A stretch of DNA of 64,000 nucleotides from Glycomyces terrestris (lineage in GTDB: Bacteria; Actinomycetota; Actinomycetes; Mycobacteriales; Micromonosporaceae): assembly GCF_003933745.1 (NCBI RefSeq), contig NZ_RSEB01000006.1, positions 62,001-126,000 of the forward strand. Direction: 5' to 3'. The notes under the pieces are model-generated. The model saw only the letters and a list, made by a program, of their open reading frames with translations. It made no database searches and was not told where the DNA came from. Both the position numbers and the translations under genes were made by a program. Position 1 is the first letter of the stretch, and each line of letters starts with the position of its first letter. Below, piece after piece: positions 44,070-52,220 of the stretch.

Positions 44070-46993
44070 CCGCACCCCTGTTGCGGCCCTTCCCGCTCGG
44101 CGCCGTCCGCATCGACGGCGCGAGCGTCTTCGCCCGCGCCCGAGACGAACTCCTCCACCTCGCCCGCGCCTACCCCGTCGACCGCCTCCTCGCCGTCTTC
44201 CGCCGCAACGCCGGCCTCGACACGCGCGGGGCCCTCCCGCCCGGCAACTGGGAGGACTTCGGCCACCCCGACGAGGACGCCTGGGGCGAGCACGACTACC
44301 CCGGCCGCGAGCACGCCCGCACCGCCAACCTGCTGCGCGGCCACTACGCCGGCCACTTCCTCTCCATGCTCGCGCTCGCCGCCGCGGGCGAGGGCGACCC
44401 GGCGCTGCGCGCCAAAGTGGACGAACTCACGGCCGGCCTCGGCGAGGTCCGGGACGCGCTGGCCGCCACGGGCCGGTACTCGCACTACGGATTCCTCGCC
44501 GCGTACGGGGAGTGGCAGTTCTCGCGCCTGGAGGACTTCGCGCCGTACGGCGAGATCTGGGCCCCGTACTACACCTGCCACAAGCTGATGGCCGGTCTGC
44601 TCGACGCGTACGAGCTCGTCGGCAACGCGCAGGCGCTCGACCTCGCCAACGCCATGGGCCGCTGGGTCCACGGCCGCCTCGCGCGCCTCGAACCCGAACG
44701 GCGGCAGCGCATGTGGTCGCTGTACATCGCGGGGGAGTTCGGCGGGATGAACGAGACCCTGGCCCGGCTCAGCGCCGTCGTCGGAGAACCGCGCTTCCTG
44801 GAGACCGCGGCGTTCTTCGACCAGGACCACCTGCTCGACGCGGGGGCCTCCGGTGCCGACGTGCTCACCGACATGCACGCGAACCAGCATCTGCCGCAGC
44901 TCATCGGCTACGTGGACGAGTACGAGCTGACCGGCGAGCGCCGCTACCTCGACGCCGCGGCCGGCCTGTGGGACCAGATCGTGCCCGGGCGCGTGTACGC
45001 GCACGGCGGCACCGGCGAGAGCGAACTGTGGGGGCCGCCCGGCGTGGTCGCGGGCGACGTGGGGCACCGCAACGCCGAGACCTGCGCGAGCTACAACCTG
45101 CTCAAGCTGGCGCGGCGGCTGTTCGCGCACACGCGCGACGCGCGCTATATGACATATTACGAACGCACCCTGCTCAACCACATCCTCGGCTCCCGCCGCG
45201 CGGTCCGCTCCGACACCGGCCCCGAGGTCACCTACATGTTCCCGGTCCACCCGGGCGCGCGCCGCGAATACGACAACGTCGGCACCTGCTGCGGCGGCAC
45301 CGGCCTCGAGAATCACGTCAAATACCAGGACACGGTCTTCTACCAAGGCCCCGGCGCGCTCTACGCCAACCTCCCCATTGACGCCGAACTCGACTGGACG
45401 GAGCCCGGCCTGCGCGTCACGCAGCGCTCCGGCTTCCCCCTCGGCGAATCGATCACCCTGCGATTCGACGCACTGCACAGTGCCACATCACATACCGCAT
45501 CCGCCGAGGGTGCGACGAGCCCTGCGGGTGAGGTGGGCGCGCCGGCCGCCGAGGGCGGTTCCGCACCCACCGATTGCTCGGCCCCCGGTGCCGCACGGAC
45601 AGTCCTTCTTCGCAAACCCGCTTGGACTGCAAAGGGAGTGACGCTCTCACTCAATGGCGAGCCCACCGGTGTTGAAGCGGTCGCGGGAGCGCCGGCCGCC
45701 GGGGCCGGTGCCGCGCTCACCGACCCTTCGGGGCTCGGTGCCGAGCGAACCGTGCACCTTCGCGTACCTGCTTGGGCCGCAGGGGGAGTGACGCTCTCAC
45801 TGAACGGCAAGCCGGTCGGCGTCGAGGCGGTCGCGGGGGAGTACGCCTCGCTCACCCGCGTCTGGGAGCCCGGCGACGAGCTGGTCCTCACGGCTCCCGT
45901 CTCGCTGCGGGCCGAGCCCACGATCGACGACCCGCGCCAATGCGCCCTGTACCTCGGCGCGACGCTGCTGCTCGCCAGGTCGGAGGCCACCACCGCACTC
46001 GCCTTCGGGCTCAACGGCCGCCGCGCCTTCGACGGCAGCCTCATCACCGGCCGCACCGGCCCGCAGCTCCTCGCCGAACTCGCCCGCGAAGGCACTGTCG
46101 AACTCGACGGGACCGCGTTCGAACCCTGCTGGTCCGGCGAGCACACCCGCTACCACATGTACGTGCTCTCCGCCGACGCCGAGATCGCCTTCGGCGGCAA
46201 CGGCACCGGGGTGCCGAACCGGCAGCGCGCCGACGGCTCCACCTTCCTCGACGAACTCTGGGCCCCGGGCTCCTTCCCCGACCGCGCGGCGTTCCTCCAC
46301 CGCGTCGCGGCCGTCGCCGCCCGCGTGCGCGCCGAAGGACTCCTCGGCCGCGACGAACTCGCGACCGTCCTCACCGCCGCCGCGGCCTTCGACGGCGCGA
46401 CCGGCGACCCGCGGCCCGTCGCCCCCGGCGACGTCCCGCCCGTCCCGGCGTTCGACGGCCCGGTCCCGCCGGCCGTCGCGATCGAGATCCTCGACCAGCC
46501 CGCCCCCTCGGGCTGGTACACCACCGCCCCGCGCATCCGCTTGCGCGGCTTCGACATCGACCGCCCCGACACCGCCGCGGACCTCGCGCTCGAACTGCGC
46601 GTCTCCGGCGGCGACTGGACGCCGTACACCCGGCCGGTCGCGATCACCGAGGAGGGCGTGCACCGCATCGAGGCCCGCGTGACCGGCCCCGACGGCCTCA
46701 CCGGCACCGTCAGCCGCGAGATCAGCGTCGACACCGCGCCGCCGGTCTCGCGCGCCACCGTCAAGGAGCTCGGCGCGAGCGTCGAGATCACCCTCCACGC
46801 CGACGACGGCGTCTCCGGCGTTGAGCGCATCCAGTGGGAGGGCCCGGGCACGTTCTGGGGCACGTTCCAGGAGGCGTTCGTGCGCGCGATCGGCGACGAG
46901 CCCCAGGTCATCGAGTACGCCGCGACCGACCGCGCCGGCAATGAGGAGCCCCGGCGGCGCCTCGTGCTCCCCGGGAAGCGCGACCGTGCATGA
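44066..46993 (+). CDS. GH127 beta-L-arabinofuranosidase with C-terminal Ig-like domain
   Basis: A 975-residue DUF1680/GH127 enzyme without a signal peptide. The (alpha/alpha)6 core carries YYTCHKLMAGLLDAYE, GHRNAETCASYN and the catalytic Cys cluster GTCCGGTGLENH. Characterised members cleave beta-L-arabinofuranose from hydroxyproline-linked arabinans of extensin. Residues about 480-595 contain an in-frame 50-residue duplication of the beta-sandwich motif (R.PAW…GVTLSLNG). The last 170 residues look like an OmpL47/Ig-type domain (EYAATDRAGNEE). Coupling to prolyl peptidases fits glycopeptide use. Confidence 0.88.
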   Translation: MTAPLLRPFPLGAVRIDGASVFARARDELLHLARAYPVDRLLAVFRRNAGLDTRGALPPGNWEDFGHPDEDAWGEHDYPGREHARTANLLRGHYAGHFLSMLALAAAGEGDPALRAKVDELTAGLGEVRDALAATGRYSHYGFLAAYGEWQFSRLEDFAPYGEIWAPYYTCHKLMAGLLDAYELVGNAQALDLANAMGRWVHGRLARLEPERRQRMWSLYIAGEFGGMNETLARLSAVVGEPRFLETAAFFDQDHLLDAGASGADVLTDMHANQHLPQLIGYVDEYELTGERRYLDAAAGLWDQIVPGRVYAHGGTGESELWGPPGVVAGDVGHRNAETCASYNLLKLARRLFAHTRDARYMTYYERTLLNHILGSRRAVRSDTGPEVTYMFPVHPGARREYDNVGTCCGGTGLENHVKYQDTVFYQGPGALYANLPIDAELDWTEPGLRVTQRSGFPLGESITLRFDALHSATSHTASAEGATSPAGEVGAPAAEGGSAPTDCSAPGAARTVLLRKPAWTAKGVTLSLNGEPTGVEAVAGAPAAGAGAALTDPSGLGAERTVHLRVPAWAAGGVTLSLNGKPVGVEAVAGEYASLTRVWEPGDELVLTAPVSLRAEPTIDDPRQCALYLGATLLLARSEATTALAFGLNGRRAFDGSLITGRTGPQLLAELAREGTVELDGTAFEPCWSGEHTRYHMYVLSADAEIAFGGNGTGVPNRQRADGSTFLDELWAPGSFPDRAAFLHRVAAVAARVRAEGLLGRDELATVLTAAAAFDGATGDPRPVAPGDVPPVPAFDGPVPPAVAIEILDQPAPSGWYTTAPRIRLRGFDIDRPDTAADLALELRVSGGDWTPYTRPVAITEEGVHRIEARVTGPDGLTGTVSREISVDTAPPVSRATVKELGASVEITLHADDGVSGVERIQWEGPGTFWGTFQEAFVRAIGDEPQVIEYAATDRAGNEEPRRRLVLPGKRDRA
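45144..45158. promoter_or_regulatory. Intragenic candidate GntR site
   Basis: GCTATATGACATATT inside the GH127 gene matches the palindrome at 47897 at 12 of 15 positions, and the right arm with the following AC (ACATATTAC) is identical. It is written with TAT, ACA and TAT codons, which stand out against the TAC/ACC used nearly everywhere nearby. Confidence 0.35.
45535..45840 (+). repeat. In-frame ~150-bp duplication inside the GH127 gene
   Basis: GGAGTGACGCTCTCACT occurs at 45635 and 45785, 150 bp apart, each within matching flanks (GCGCCGGCCGCC… and CGGTGCCG…). The repeat keeps the frame and adds one extra copy of the beta-sandwich motif plus an Ala/Gly-rich linker. Confidence 0.8.
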
Positions 46994-47150
46994 CCTCGGG
47001 AAACGGGCGCTGGGCGGTCCGCATCGGGTACGCTGCACGCCGGTGTGGAACACGCGTTCGCCACGTGAGGCGCGTGGCGCGCGGGCACGGAGCGACGAGC
47101 CCGCGCAACGGGACCGCGGGGATCGCGCGGCATCAGAAAGCTGGAACGAC

Positions 47151-47828
47151 ATGTTGACCTCTGACAACCGACTCGAGCCGGGCGAGAGCCTGCGCGTGCG
47201 CGTGGAGCGCACGCTGTCGCTGGCGATCATCTCCGGCGAGCTCGCCCCGGGGGCGCTGCTGACGGTGCCGCGGCTCGCGGAGCAGTTCGCGGTGTCTGCC
47301 ACGCCGGTGCGCGAGGCGATCCTCGACCTTGAGAAGCGTGGGTTCGTGGAGCCGGTGCGCAACAAGGGCTTCCGGGTCACGGCCGTGAGCGACGACCTCC
47401 TCCACGACATCGTCGAGATCCGGCTCCTGCTCGAACCGCCCGCGATGGCGCGCCTCGCGGCCTCGTTCCCGGCCGAGCGGCTGGCCTCGCTGCGGGCGCA
47501 GGCCGACGAGATCGTCGCGGGCGCCCGCGCCGGCGACCTCACCGCCTACCTGCTCGCCGACCAGCGCTTCCACCTCGAACTGACCGGGCTCCTCGGCAAC
47601 CCTGTCCTGGTCGAGACGATCGCCGAACTCCGGGCCCGCACCCGCCTGGTCGGCCTCGTCTCGCTGGTGGAGACGAGCATGCTCGACGTCTCGGCCGCCG
47701 AGCACCACCACCTCCTCGACCACCTCGCCGGGGGCGACGCCGACGCGGCCGCTGAGCTGATGCGCCAGCACATCCGCCACGCCATCGGCTGGTGGGCGGG
47801 CAAGGCCGAGGGCCCGACCGCCGACTGA
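47151..47828 (+). CDS. GntR-family regulator with FCD domain
   Basis: A 225-residue regulator. The winged helix at residues 10-75 is typical (IISGELAPGALLTVPRLAEQF, VSATPVREAILDLEKRGFVE), then an all-helical FCD effector domain with metal-ligand His residues (DQRFHLEL, EHHHLLDHL, HIRHAIG). FCD regulators bind small carboxylates. Position between the peptide/GH127 genes and the hydroxyproline genes suggests it controls both through the ATATGT-type sites; hydroxyproline or a breakdown product would be the effector. Confidence 0.9.
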   Translation: MLTSDNRLEPGESLRVRVERTLSLAIISGELAPGALLTVPRLAEQFAVSATPVREAILDLEKRGFVEPVRNKGFRVTAVSDDLLHDIVEIRLLLEPPAMARLAASFPAERLASLRAQADEIVAGARAGDLTAYLLADQRFHLELTGLLGNPVLVETIAELRARTRLVGLVSLVETSMLDVSAAEHHHLLDHLAGGDADAAAELMRQHIRHAIGWWAGKAEGPTAD

Positions 47829-47896
47829 AGCGTTCCTCTGTAGGCCAACGCACGTACACGCAGGGTGAGTGCAACAGGACCACCCCGCACGCTAGA

Positions 47897-47911
47897 AATA
47901 TGTGACATATT
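47897..47911. promoter_or_regulatory. Perfect palindrome, candidate GntR operator
   Basis: AATATGTGACATATT is a perfect 15-base palindrome (arms of 7 around G) in the gap between the GntR gene and the dehydrogenase operon. It is strongly A/T-rich in a very GC-rich region. The same half-site is repeated before the transporter operon. Confidence 0.7.
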
Positions 47912-47951
47912 ACAGACGGAATCGAGCGGAGGAAGACCGTACGATCCTGTC

Positions 47952-48021
47952 GAAGCGGAAGCGGAAGCGGAAGCGGAAGCGGAAGCGGAAGCGGAAGCGG
48001 AAGCGGAAGCGGAAGCGGAAG
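47952..48021 (+). repeat. Hexanucleotide microsatellite (GAAGCG)11
   Basis: Eleven exact copies of GAAGCG plus GAAG in the leader of the dehydrogenase operon, between the operator-like palindrome and the GTG at 48119. Copy number could change by slippage. In one frame it encodes alternating Glu-Ala. That 85-residue frame (47865-48122) ends in a GTGA overlap with the dehydrogenase start, so it might be a translated leader. Confidence 0.9.
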
Positions 48022-48118
48022 TTCGCCCATCGATCGGCGGCACCGGACCGAACCGATCGAGGTCGGACGGACCGGCTCCGCCGGCCGACGCGACCGCACT
48101 GGTTGAGAAGGAGGGAAC

Positions 48119-49729
48119 GTGAACGCAGACGTCGTCGTCATCGGCGCCGGGATCGTCGGTGCGGCGTGCGCTCGCGCGCTGGCGCGCGCAGGGCTGAGCG
48201 TCATCGTCGTCGACTGCGGCGCCCCCGCCAGCGCCACCAGCGCCCGCGGCGAAGGCAACCTCCTCGTCTCCGACAAGGCCCCTGGCCCCGAACTCGACCT
48301 CGCCCTCCTCGCCTCCGCCCACTGGCCCCTCCTGGCGGCCGAACTCGCCGACGAGCTCAGCGGTGACCAGGGCTCGTCTCCTCACGGCGGCTTTCCCGAC
48401 ATCGAGTATGACCGCAAGGGCGGCATCGTCGTCGCCACCACCGATGCCGGGGCCGAGCCGCTGCGGGCGTTTGCGCGCAGCCAGGCCGCGGTCGGGGTCG
48501 AGATCGAGCAACTGACCCCCGCCGATGCGCTTTCCCTTGAGCCTCATCTCAACCCGGCGATCACGGCCGCGGTCCACTACCCGCAGGACGCCCAGCTCCA
48601 ACCGGTCGTCGCAACCGAGGCGCTCCTCGCCTCCGCGCGCCGAGCCGGAGTCAGGGTGCTCGCGAACCAGGAGGTCGTCGGGGCCGTGCGCTCCGGCGGC
48701 CGGATCACCGGCGTCCGCACGACCTCGGGAACCATCGGTGCCGGCGCGGTCGTCGTGGCGGCCGGGCCCTGGTCCGGCCAGGTGGCCGCGGTGCTCGGGG
48801 CCGACCTGCCCGTGCGGCCCCGCCGCGGGATGGTCCTGGTGACCGCGCGGATGCCGCAGCGCGTGTTCCACAAGGTCTACGACGGCGACTACTTCGGTGC
48901 GACCCAGTCGGCCGACGCCGACCTCCAGACCTCGAGCGTGGTCGAGTCGACCCCCGGCGGGACCGTCCTCATCGGATCAAGTCGTCAGCAGATCGGCTTC
49001 GACGACCGGCTCCGGGTGGAGGTCCTCGCGCAGGTCGCCCGGCGCGCCCTGCGCCTGTTCCCGTTCCTCGAAGGCACGCCCGTGATCCGCGCCTACGGCG
49101 GCTTCCGCCCCTACGTGCCCGACCACCTCCCGGTCATCGGCGAGGACCACCGCGACCCCGGACTCTGGTACGCCACAGGCCACGAAGGCGCCGGCATCGG
49201 CCTCGCGGGGGTCACCGGCGACCTCCTGTGCGCCCAGCTCACCGGGACCACACCTGCGCTCGACCCGGCCCCATTTCTGCCCTCGCGCCCCTCCCTCGCC
49301 GCACACTTGAAGACCGACGACGCCGGGCCCGAGGCTGACAGGTCCACGCCGCCCCGGCCCCAGGTCGAAGCGTCCGCGCAAAGGCGGCCCGAAGCCGACA
49401 GCCTCGCGCGATCCCGGCCCGAGACCGGAGCGTTCGTGCAAACGCGGCCTGAGGCCGACAGCCCCGCGCGATACCGGCCGGAGGCGGCGGATGCCCGCTC
49501 CAGGTCCGAGATGGCGGCCGACGCGCTGAGCCGAGGCACCGTCGCCGACTCGAGAAGCGGTGGCGCTGGAATCGAGACCGACGTCCCCGCGCCGCCCCTG
49601 CCCGGGCCCGAAGCGTCCGTGCAGACGCGGCCCGAGGCCGACAGATCTACGTCCTACCGGCCGGATGCGGCGGATGGGCGGTCCACTGCCGTGAGGTCGG
49701 CCGACGCGCTGAACGGAGGCACCGCATGA
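48119..49729 (+). CDS. FAD-dependent D-hydroxyproline dehydrogenase, catalytic (DadA-like) subunit
   Basis: A 536-residue DAO-family flavoprotein. The FAD motif is VVVIGAGIVGAACARALARAG; later parts include VVVAAGPWSGQ and RAYGGFRPYVPDHLPVIG. Residues 1-395 match the usual length; the remaining 140 are a low-complexity tail of PEAD(R/S) repeats. With the small 2Fe-2S and large FAD subunits that follow, it fits the heterotrimeric cis-4-hydroxy-D-proline dehydrogenase of bacteria. The GTG start has GAGAAGGAGG upstream. A sarcosine/glycine or other D-amino acid dehydrogenase is the alternative. Confidence 0.82.
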   Translation: MNADVVVIGAGIVGAACARALARAGLSVIVVDCGAPASATSARGEGNLLVSDKAPGPELDLALLASAHWPLLAAELADELSGDQGSSPHGGFPDIEYDRKGGIVVATTDAGAEPLRAFARSQAAVGVEIEQLTPADALSLEPHLNPAITAAVHYPQDAQLQPVVATEALLASARRAGVRVLANQEVVGAVRSGGRITGVRTTSGTIGAGAVVVAAGPWSGQVAAVLGADLPVRPRRGMVLVTARMPQRVFHKVYDGDYFGATQSADADLQTSSVVESTPGGTVLIGSSRQQIGFDDRLRVEVLAQVARRALRLFPFLEGTPVIRAYGGFRPYVPDHLPVIGEDHRDPGLWYATGHEGAGIGLAGVTGDLLCAQLTGTTPALDPAPFLPSRPSLAAHLKTDDAGPEADRSTPPRPQVEASAQRRPEADSLARSRPETGAFVQTRPEADSPARYRPEAADARSRSEMAADALSRGTVADSRSGGAGIETDVPAPPLPGPEASVQTRPEADRSTSYRPDAADGRSTAVRSADALNGGTA

Positions 49730-49730
49730 G
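49320..49730 (+). repeat. In-frame repeats forming the dehydrogenase tail
   Basis: Recurrent (R)PEADS/R units, and two larger copies of the true gene end: RPEAADARS…ADALSRGT (about 49478) and RPDAADGRS…ADALNGGTA-stop (about 49660). In the first copy GCACCGTCGCCG replaces the GCACCGCATGAG junction with the next gene. So the unit again spans a gene boundary, here absorbed in frame. Confidence 0.7.
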
Positions 49731-50286
49731 CGGCATCGTCCCCTGGCAGACCGATCCGATCCGCCCGGACCGGCCACAGAGCCTTCACATCACTGTGGAT
49801 GGAGCGCGAGTCGAAGGGCTGCAAGGCCAGTCGATCGCCGGGGTCCTCCTCACTCAGGACCGCACCACGTGGCGCACGACCGTCGCGGGCCGCCCCCGCG
49901 GTGTGTTCTGCGGCATCGGCGTGTGCTTCGACTGCATCGCCACCGTCAACGGCGAATCCGACGTGCGCCTGTGCATGCGCCGCGCCCATGACGGCGACGT
50001 CGTCACGACCCAGGACGACACCATCCAGCACGATGCGCACCCGCAGGAGGGACGCTCCGGCCCAGCCCACGGGCCGGGCTTCGGCTCCCGCCTCGCCGTC
50101 GATTCGGGCCCCGACCGTGGCCCGGGTCCCGACCCCGCGCGAAACCTGAGTCGTGATCCCGGTGCCGGCCCCGAACCCGGTGCCGCGCCGGACGCGGCGG
50201 GTGCGCCTGAGCGCCGGGGCGACGGCTCTGAAAGCGATGCAGCGCAAGGCTGCGCCACCCGTGCACCCGAGGCGGAGGCCCGATGA
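49726..50286 (+). CDS. 2Fe-2S subunit of D-hydroxyproline dehydrogenase
   Basis: A 186-residue protein. Residues 20-100 form a small ferredoxin-like 2Fe-2S domain (FCGIGVCFDCIATVNG and a later LCMRRA Cys), as in the HcnA/SoxD-like subunits of amino-acid dehydrogenase complexes. Residues 105-186 are a Pro/Gly/Asp/Ala-rich tail not found in such subunits, which are about 100 residues. Four-base overlaps link it to both neighbours. Confidence 0.82.
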   Translation: MSGIVPWQTDPIRPDRPQSLHITVDGARVEGLQGQSIAGVLLTQDRTTWRTTVAGRPRGVFCGIGVCFDCIATVNGESDVRLCMRRAHDGDVVTTQDDTIQHDAHPQEGRSGPAHGPGFGSRLAVDSGPDRGPGPDPARNLSRDPGAGPEPGAAPDAAGAPERRGDGSESDAAQGCATRAPEAEAR

Positions 50287-52220
50287 AGCATGTTCTCGTG
50301 ATCGGCGCCGGTCCGGCCGGGCTCTCGGCTGCGGTCGCCGCGCGCGATGCCGGCGCCCGGGTGACCCTTCTCGACTCCGGCGACGGCCTCGGCGGCCAAT
50401 ACTGGCGGCACCTGCCGCCGCAGCGCCCGGCCCGCCGCGAAGCCCGACTCCACCACGGCTGGTCGGCCTTCGAACGCCTCCGCGCCCGCCTCGCCGATGA
50501 CGCCATCGAAGTCATCACCGAAGCCCAAGTCTGGGCCATCGAGCGATACGGCACCGCAGACGGCTCCGACGCGACCAGCGCCACCGGCCGCCGTCCGCGC
50601 GGCAGTGCGGAACGGCCGGAAGTCGAGTCCGCCGTCCTTGCCAGCGGTGGCGGGGTCGACCCCGACCTCCTTGGGCACGATGCCGCGCTCGGCGGGTTTG
50701 GCGGCCGTGCCGGTCGCTCGGACAGCGGCGCGAACCGACCTGGAGTCGAGTCCGCCGCGCTTACAAGCGGTGGCGGGGCCGAACCCGGTCGCCTCGGGCG
50801 CGGCTCGGCGCTCGGCGGGTTTGACGGCCGTGCCGATCGTTCGGACAGTGGCGCGAACAGAGCTGGAGTCGAGTCCGCCGCCGTTTCCAGCGGTGGCGGG
50901 GTCGGCCCCGATCGCCTTGGGCGCGGCGCGGTGCTCGGCGGGTTCGGCCGTGCTGATCGCATGGGCAGCGGCGCGAATCGACCTGGAGTCGAGTCCGCCG
51001 CCCGCGCCAGCGGCGGCGAAGCCGCCCCCGACCTCCTTGCGCCGGGCGCGGTTCCCAGCACGCCCGACGACCGCTCCGAGTCGCAAGCCGACGTCGTCGT
51101 GCGCGTCCTCATCGGCCCCGCCGATTCCGGCGGCCGGGAGGCTCGCACCTTTACCGCCGACGCCATCGTGCTCGCCACCGGCGCTCACGACCGCACGCTT
51201 CCGTTCCCCGGCTGGCACCTGCCCGGCGTCTTCTCCGCCGGTGCCGCCCAGGCGCTCGCTAAGGGCGAGCGCATCGCCGTGGGCCGTCGCGCCGTGGTCG
51301 CCGGGGCTGGGCCGTTCCTGTTGCCCGTGGCCCAGTCGCTTACGGCCGCAGGTGCACACGTCGTCGGCGTGTTCGAGGCCGCGCGGCCCGCCGCGCTCGC
51401 GCGCGGTTGGCTTCCCGAGCCCTGGCGGCTCCTCGCCGCCGCCCGCAAGGGCACCGAACTGGCGGGATATGTCACACACCACCTGGTCCGGCGCGTGCCC
51501 TACCGCCTCGGCCGGGCCGTCGTCGAGGCCCGCGGGGACGGGCGCGTCGAAGAGGTCGTGACCGCCCGGCTCGGCCCCGACTGGGCCCCGGTCCCCGGGA
51601 CCGAGCGGACCCTCGCCGCGGACGCCGTCTGCGTCTCGCACGGCTTCACGCCCCGCCTCGAACTGCCCATCGCCGCCGGCTGCGCGATCGGCCCCGACCG
51701 GTTCGTCACCGTCGACGGCGACCAGCGCACCTCCGTCCCCGGCGTCTACGCCGCGGGGGAGATCACCGGCATCGGCGGCGTCGACGCCGCCCTCGTCGAA
51801 GGCCGCATCGCCGGCCGCAGCGCCGCCGGCGGCGAGCCCGACCCCGCCGACCGGCGGCGCCGGCGCGCCACCACCGACTTCGCACGGCGCATCGACGCCG
51901 CCCACGGCATCCGGCCGGGGTGGACGTCGTGGCTGCGCGACGACACCGTCGTCTGCCGCTGCGAGGAGGTCCCGTACGGGCGCCTCCGCGACACGGCCGA
52001 AGCGACGGACCAGACCTCGCTGCGCTCCGTGAAGCTCACGACCCGGGCGGGCCTCGGCATCTGCCAGGCCCGCATGTGCGGGCGCACCGTGGAGGACCTC
52101 ACCGGAGCGGGCGCCGCCCGCGCCGAGGACACCACCGACCGGCGGCCCCTGGCCGCACCCATCCGGCTCGGCGACCTCGCCGGCCTCGACACCACTTGTG
52201 GGAAGGACACCCATGTCTGA
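50283..52220 (+). CDS. FAD/NAD(P) subunit of D-hydroxyproline dehydrogenase with BFD-type iron-sulfur domain
   Basis: A 645-residue flavoprotein: VLVIGAGPAGLSAAVAARDAG at the start, IVLATGAHDRTLPFPGWHLPG in the middle, GVYAAGEITGIGGVDAALVEG later. A C-terminal Cys-rich domain (VCRCEEVPYGRL…GLGICQARMCGRTV) is of the BFD/[2Fe-2S] type. HcnB/SoxA-like subunits are about 450-480 residues; the excess is a four-unit repeat insertion at residues about 113-265. The insertion sits between two strands of the nucleotide fold. It passes electrons from the catalytic flavin onward. Confidence 0.85.
   Translation: MKHVLVIGAGPAGLSAAVAARDAGARVTLLDSGDGLGGQYWRHLPPQRPARREARLHHGWSAFERLRARLADDAIEVITEAQVWAIERYGTADGSDATSATGRRPRGSAERPEVESAVLASGGGVDPDLLGHDAALGGFGGRAGRSDSGANRPGVESAALTSGGGAEPGRLGRGSALGGFDGRADRSDSGANRAGVESAAVSSGGGVGPDRLGRGAVLGGFGRADRMGSGANRPGVESAARASGGEAAPDLLAPGAVPSTPDDRSESQADVVVRVLIGPADSGGREARTFTADAIVLATGAHDRTLPFPGWHLPGVFSAGAAQALAKGERIAVGRRAVVAGAGPFLLPVAQSLTAAGAHVVGVFEAARPAALARGWLPEPWRLLAAARKGTELAGYVTHHLVRRVPYRLGRAVVEARGDGRVEEVVTARLGPDWAPVPGTERTLAADAVCVSHGFTPRLELPIAAGCAIGPDRFVTVDGDQRTSVPGVYAAGEITGIGGVDAALVEGRIAGRSAAGGEPDPADRRRRRATTDFARRIDAAHGIRPGWTSWLRDDTVVCRCEEVPYGRLRDTAEATDQTSLRSVKLTTRAGLGICQARMCGRTVEDLTGAGAARAEDTTDRRPLAAPIRLGDLAGLDTTCGKDTHV
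50619..51100 (+). repeat. In-frame 123-bp tandem repeats inserted in a flavoprotein gene
   Basis: GAGTCGAGTCCGCC recurs with units starting at 50619, 50742, 50865 and 50985 (123, 123, 120 bp). Each encodes about 41 residues: VESAxxxSGGGxxP..LG…LGGFxGRAxRSDSGAN. All periods are multiples of three. Divergence grows toward the 3' end. Confidence 0.9.
51466..51472. promoter_or_regulatory. Intragenic GATATGT half-site
   Basis: GATATGT followed by CACA in the flavoprotein gene equals the heptamer repeated at 35881. It is encoded with TAT and ACA codons, both uncommon nearby. Only the left arm is good, so this is the weakest of the candidate sites. Confidence 0.2.

Noticed and set aside
47865-48122. 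85-residue Glu-Ala repeat protein before the dehydrogenase
   Set aside because: It contains the palindrome and the microsatellite and looks like leader sequence. The GTGA overlap is noted, but I do not call it a protein gene without translation evidence.
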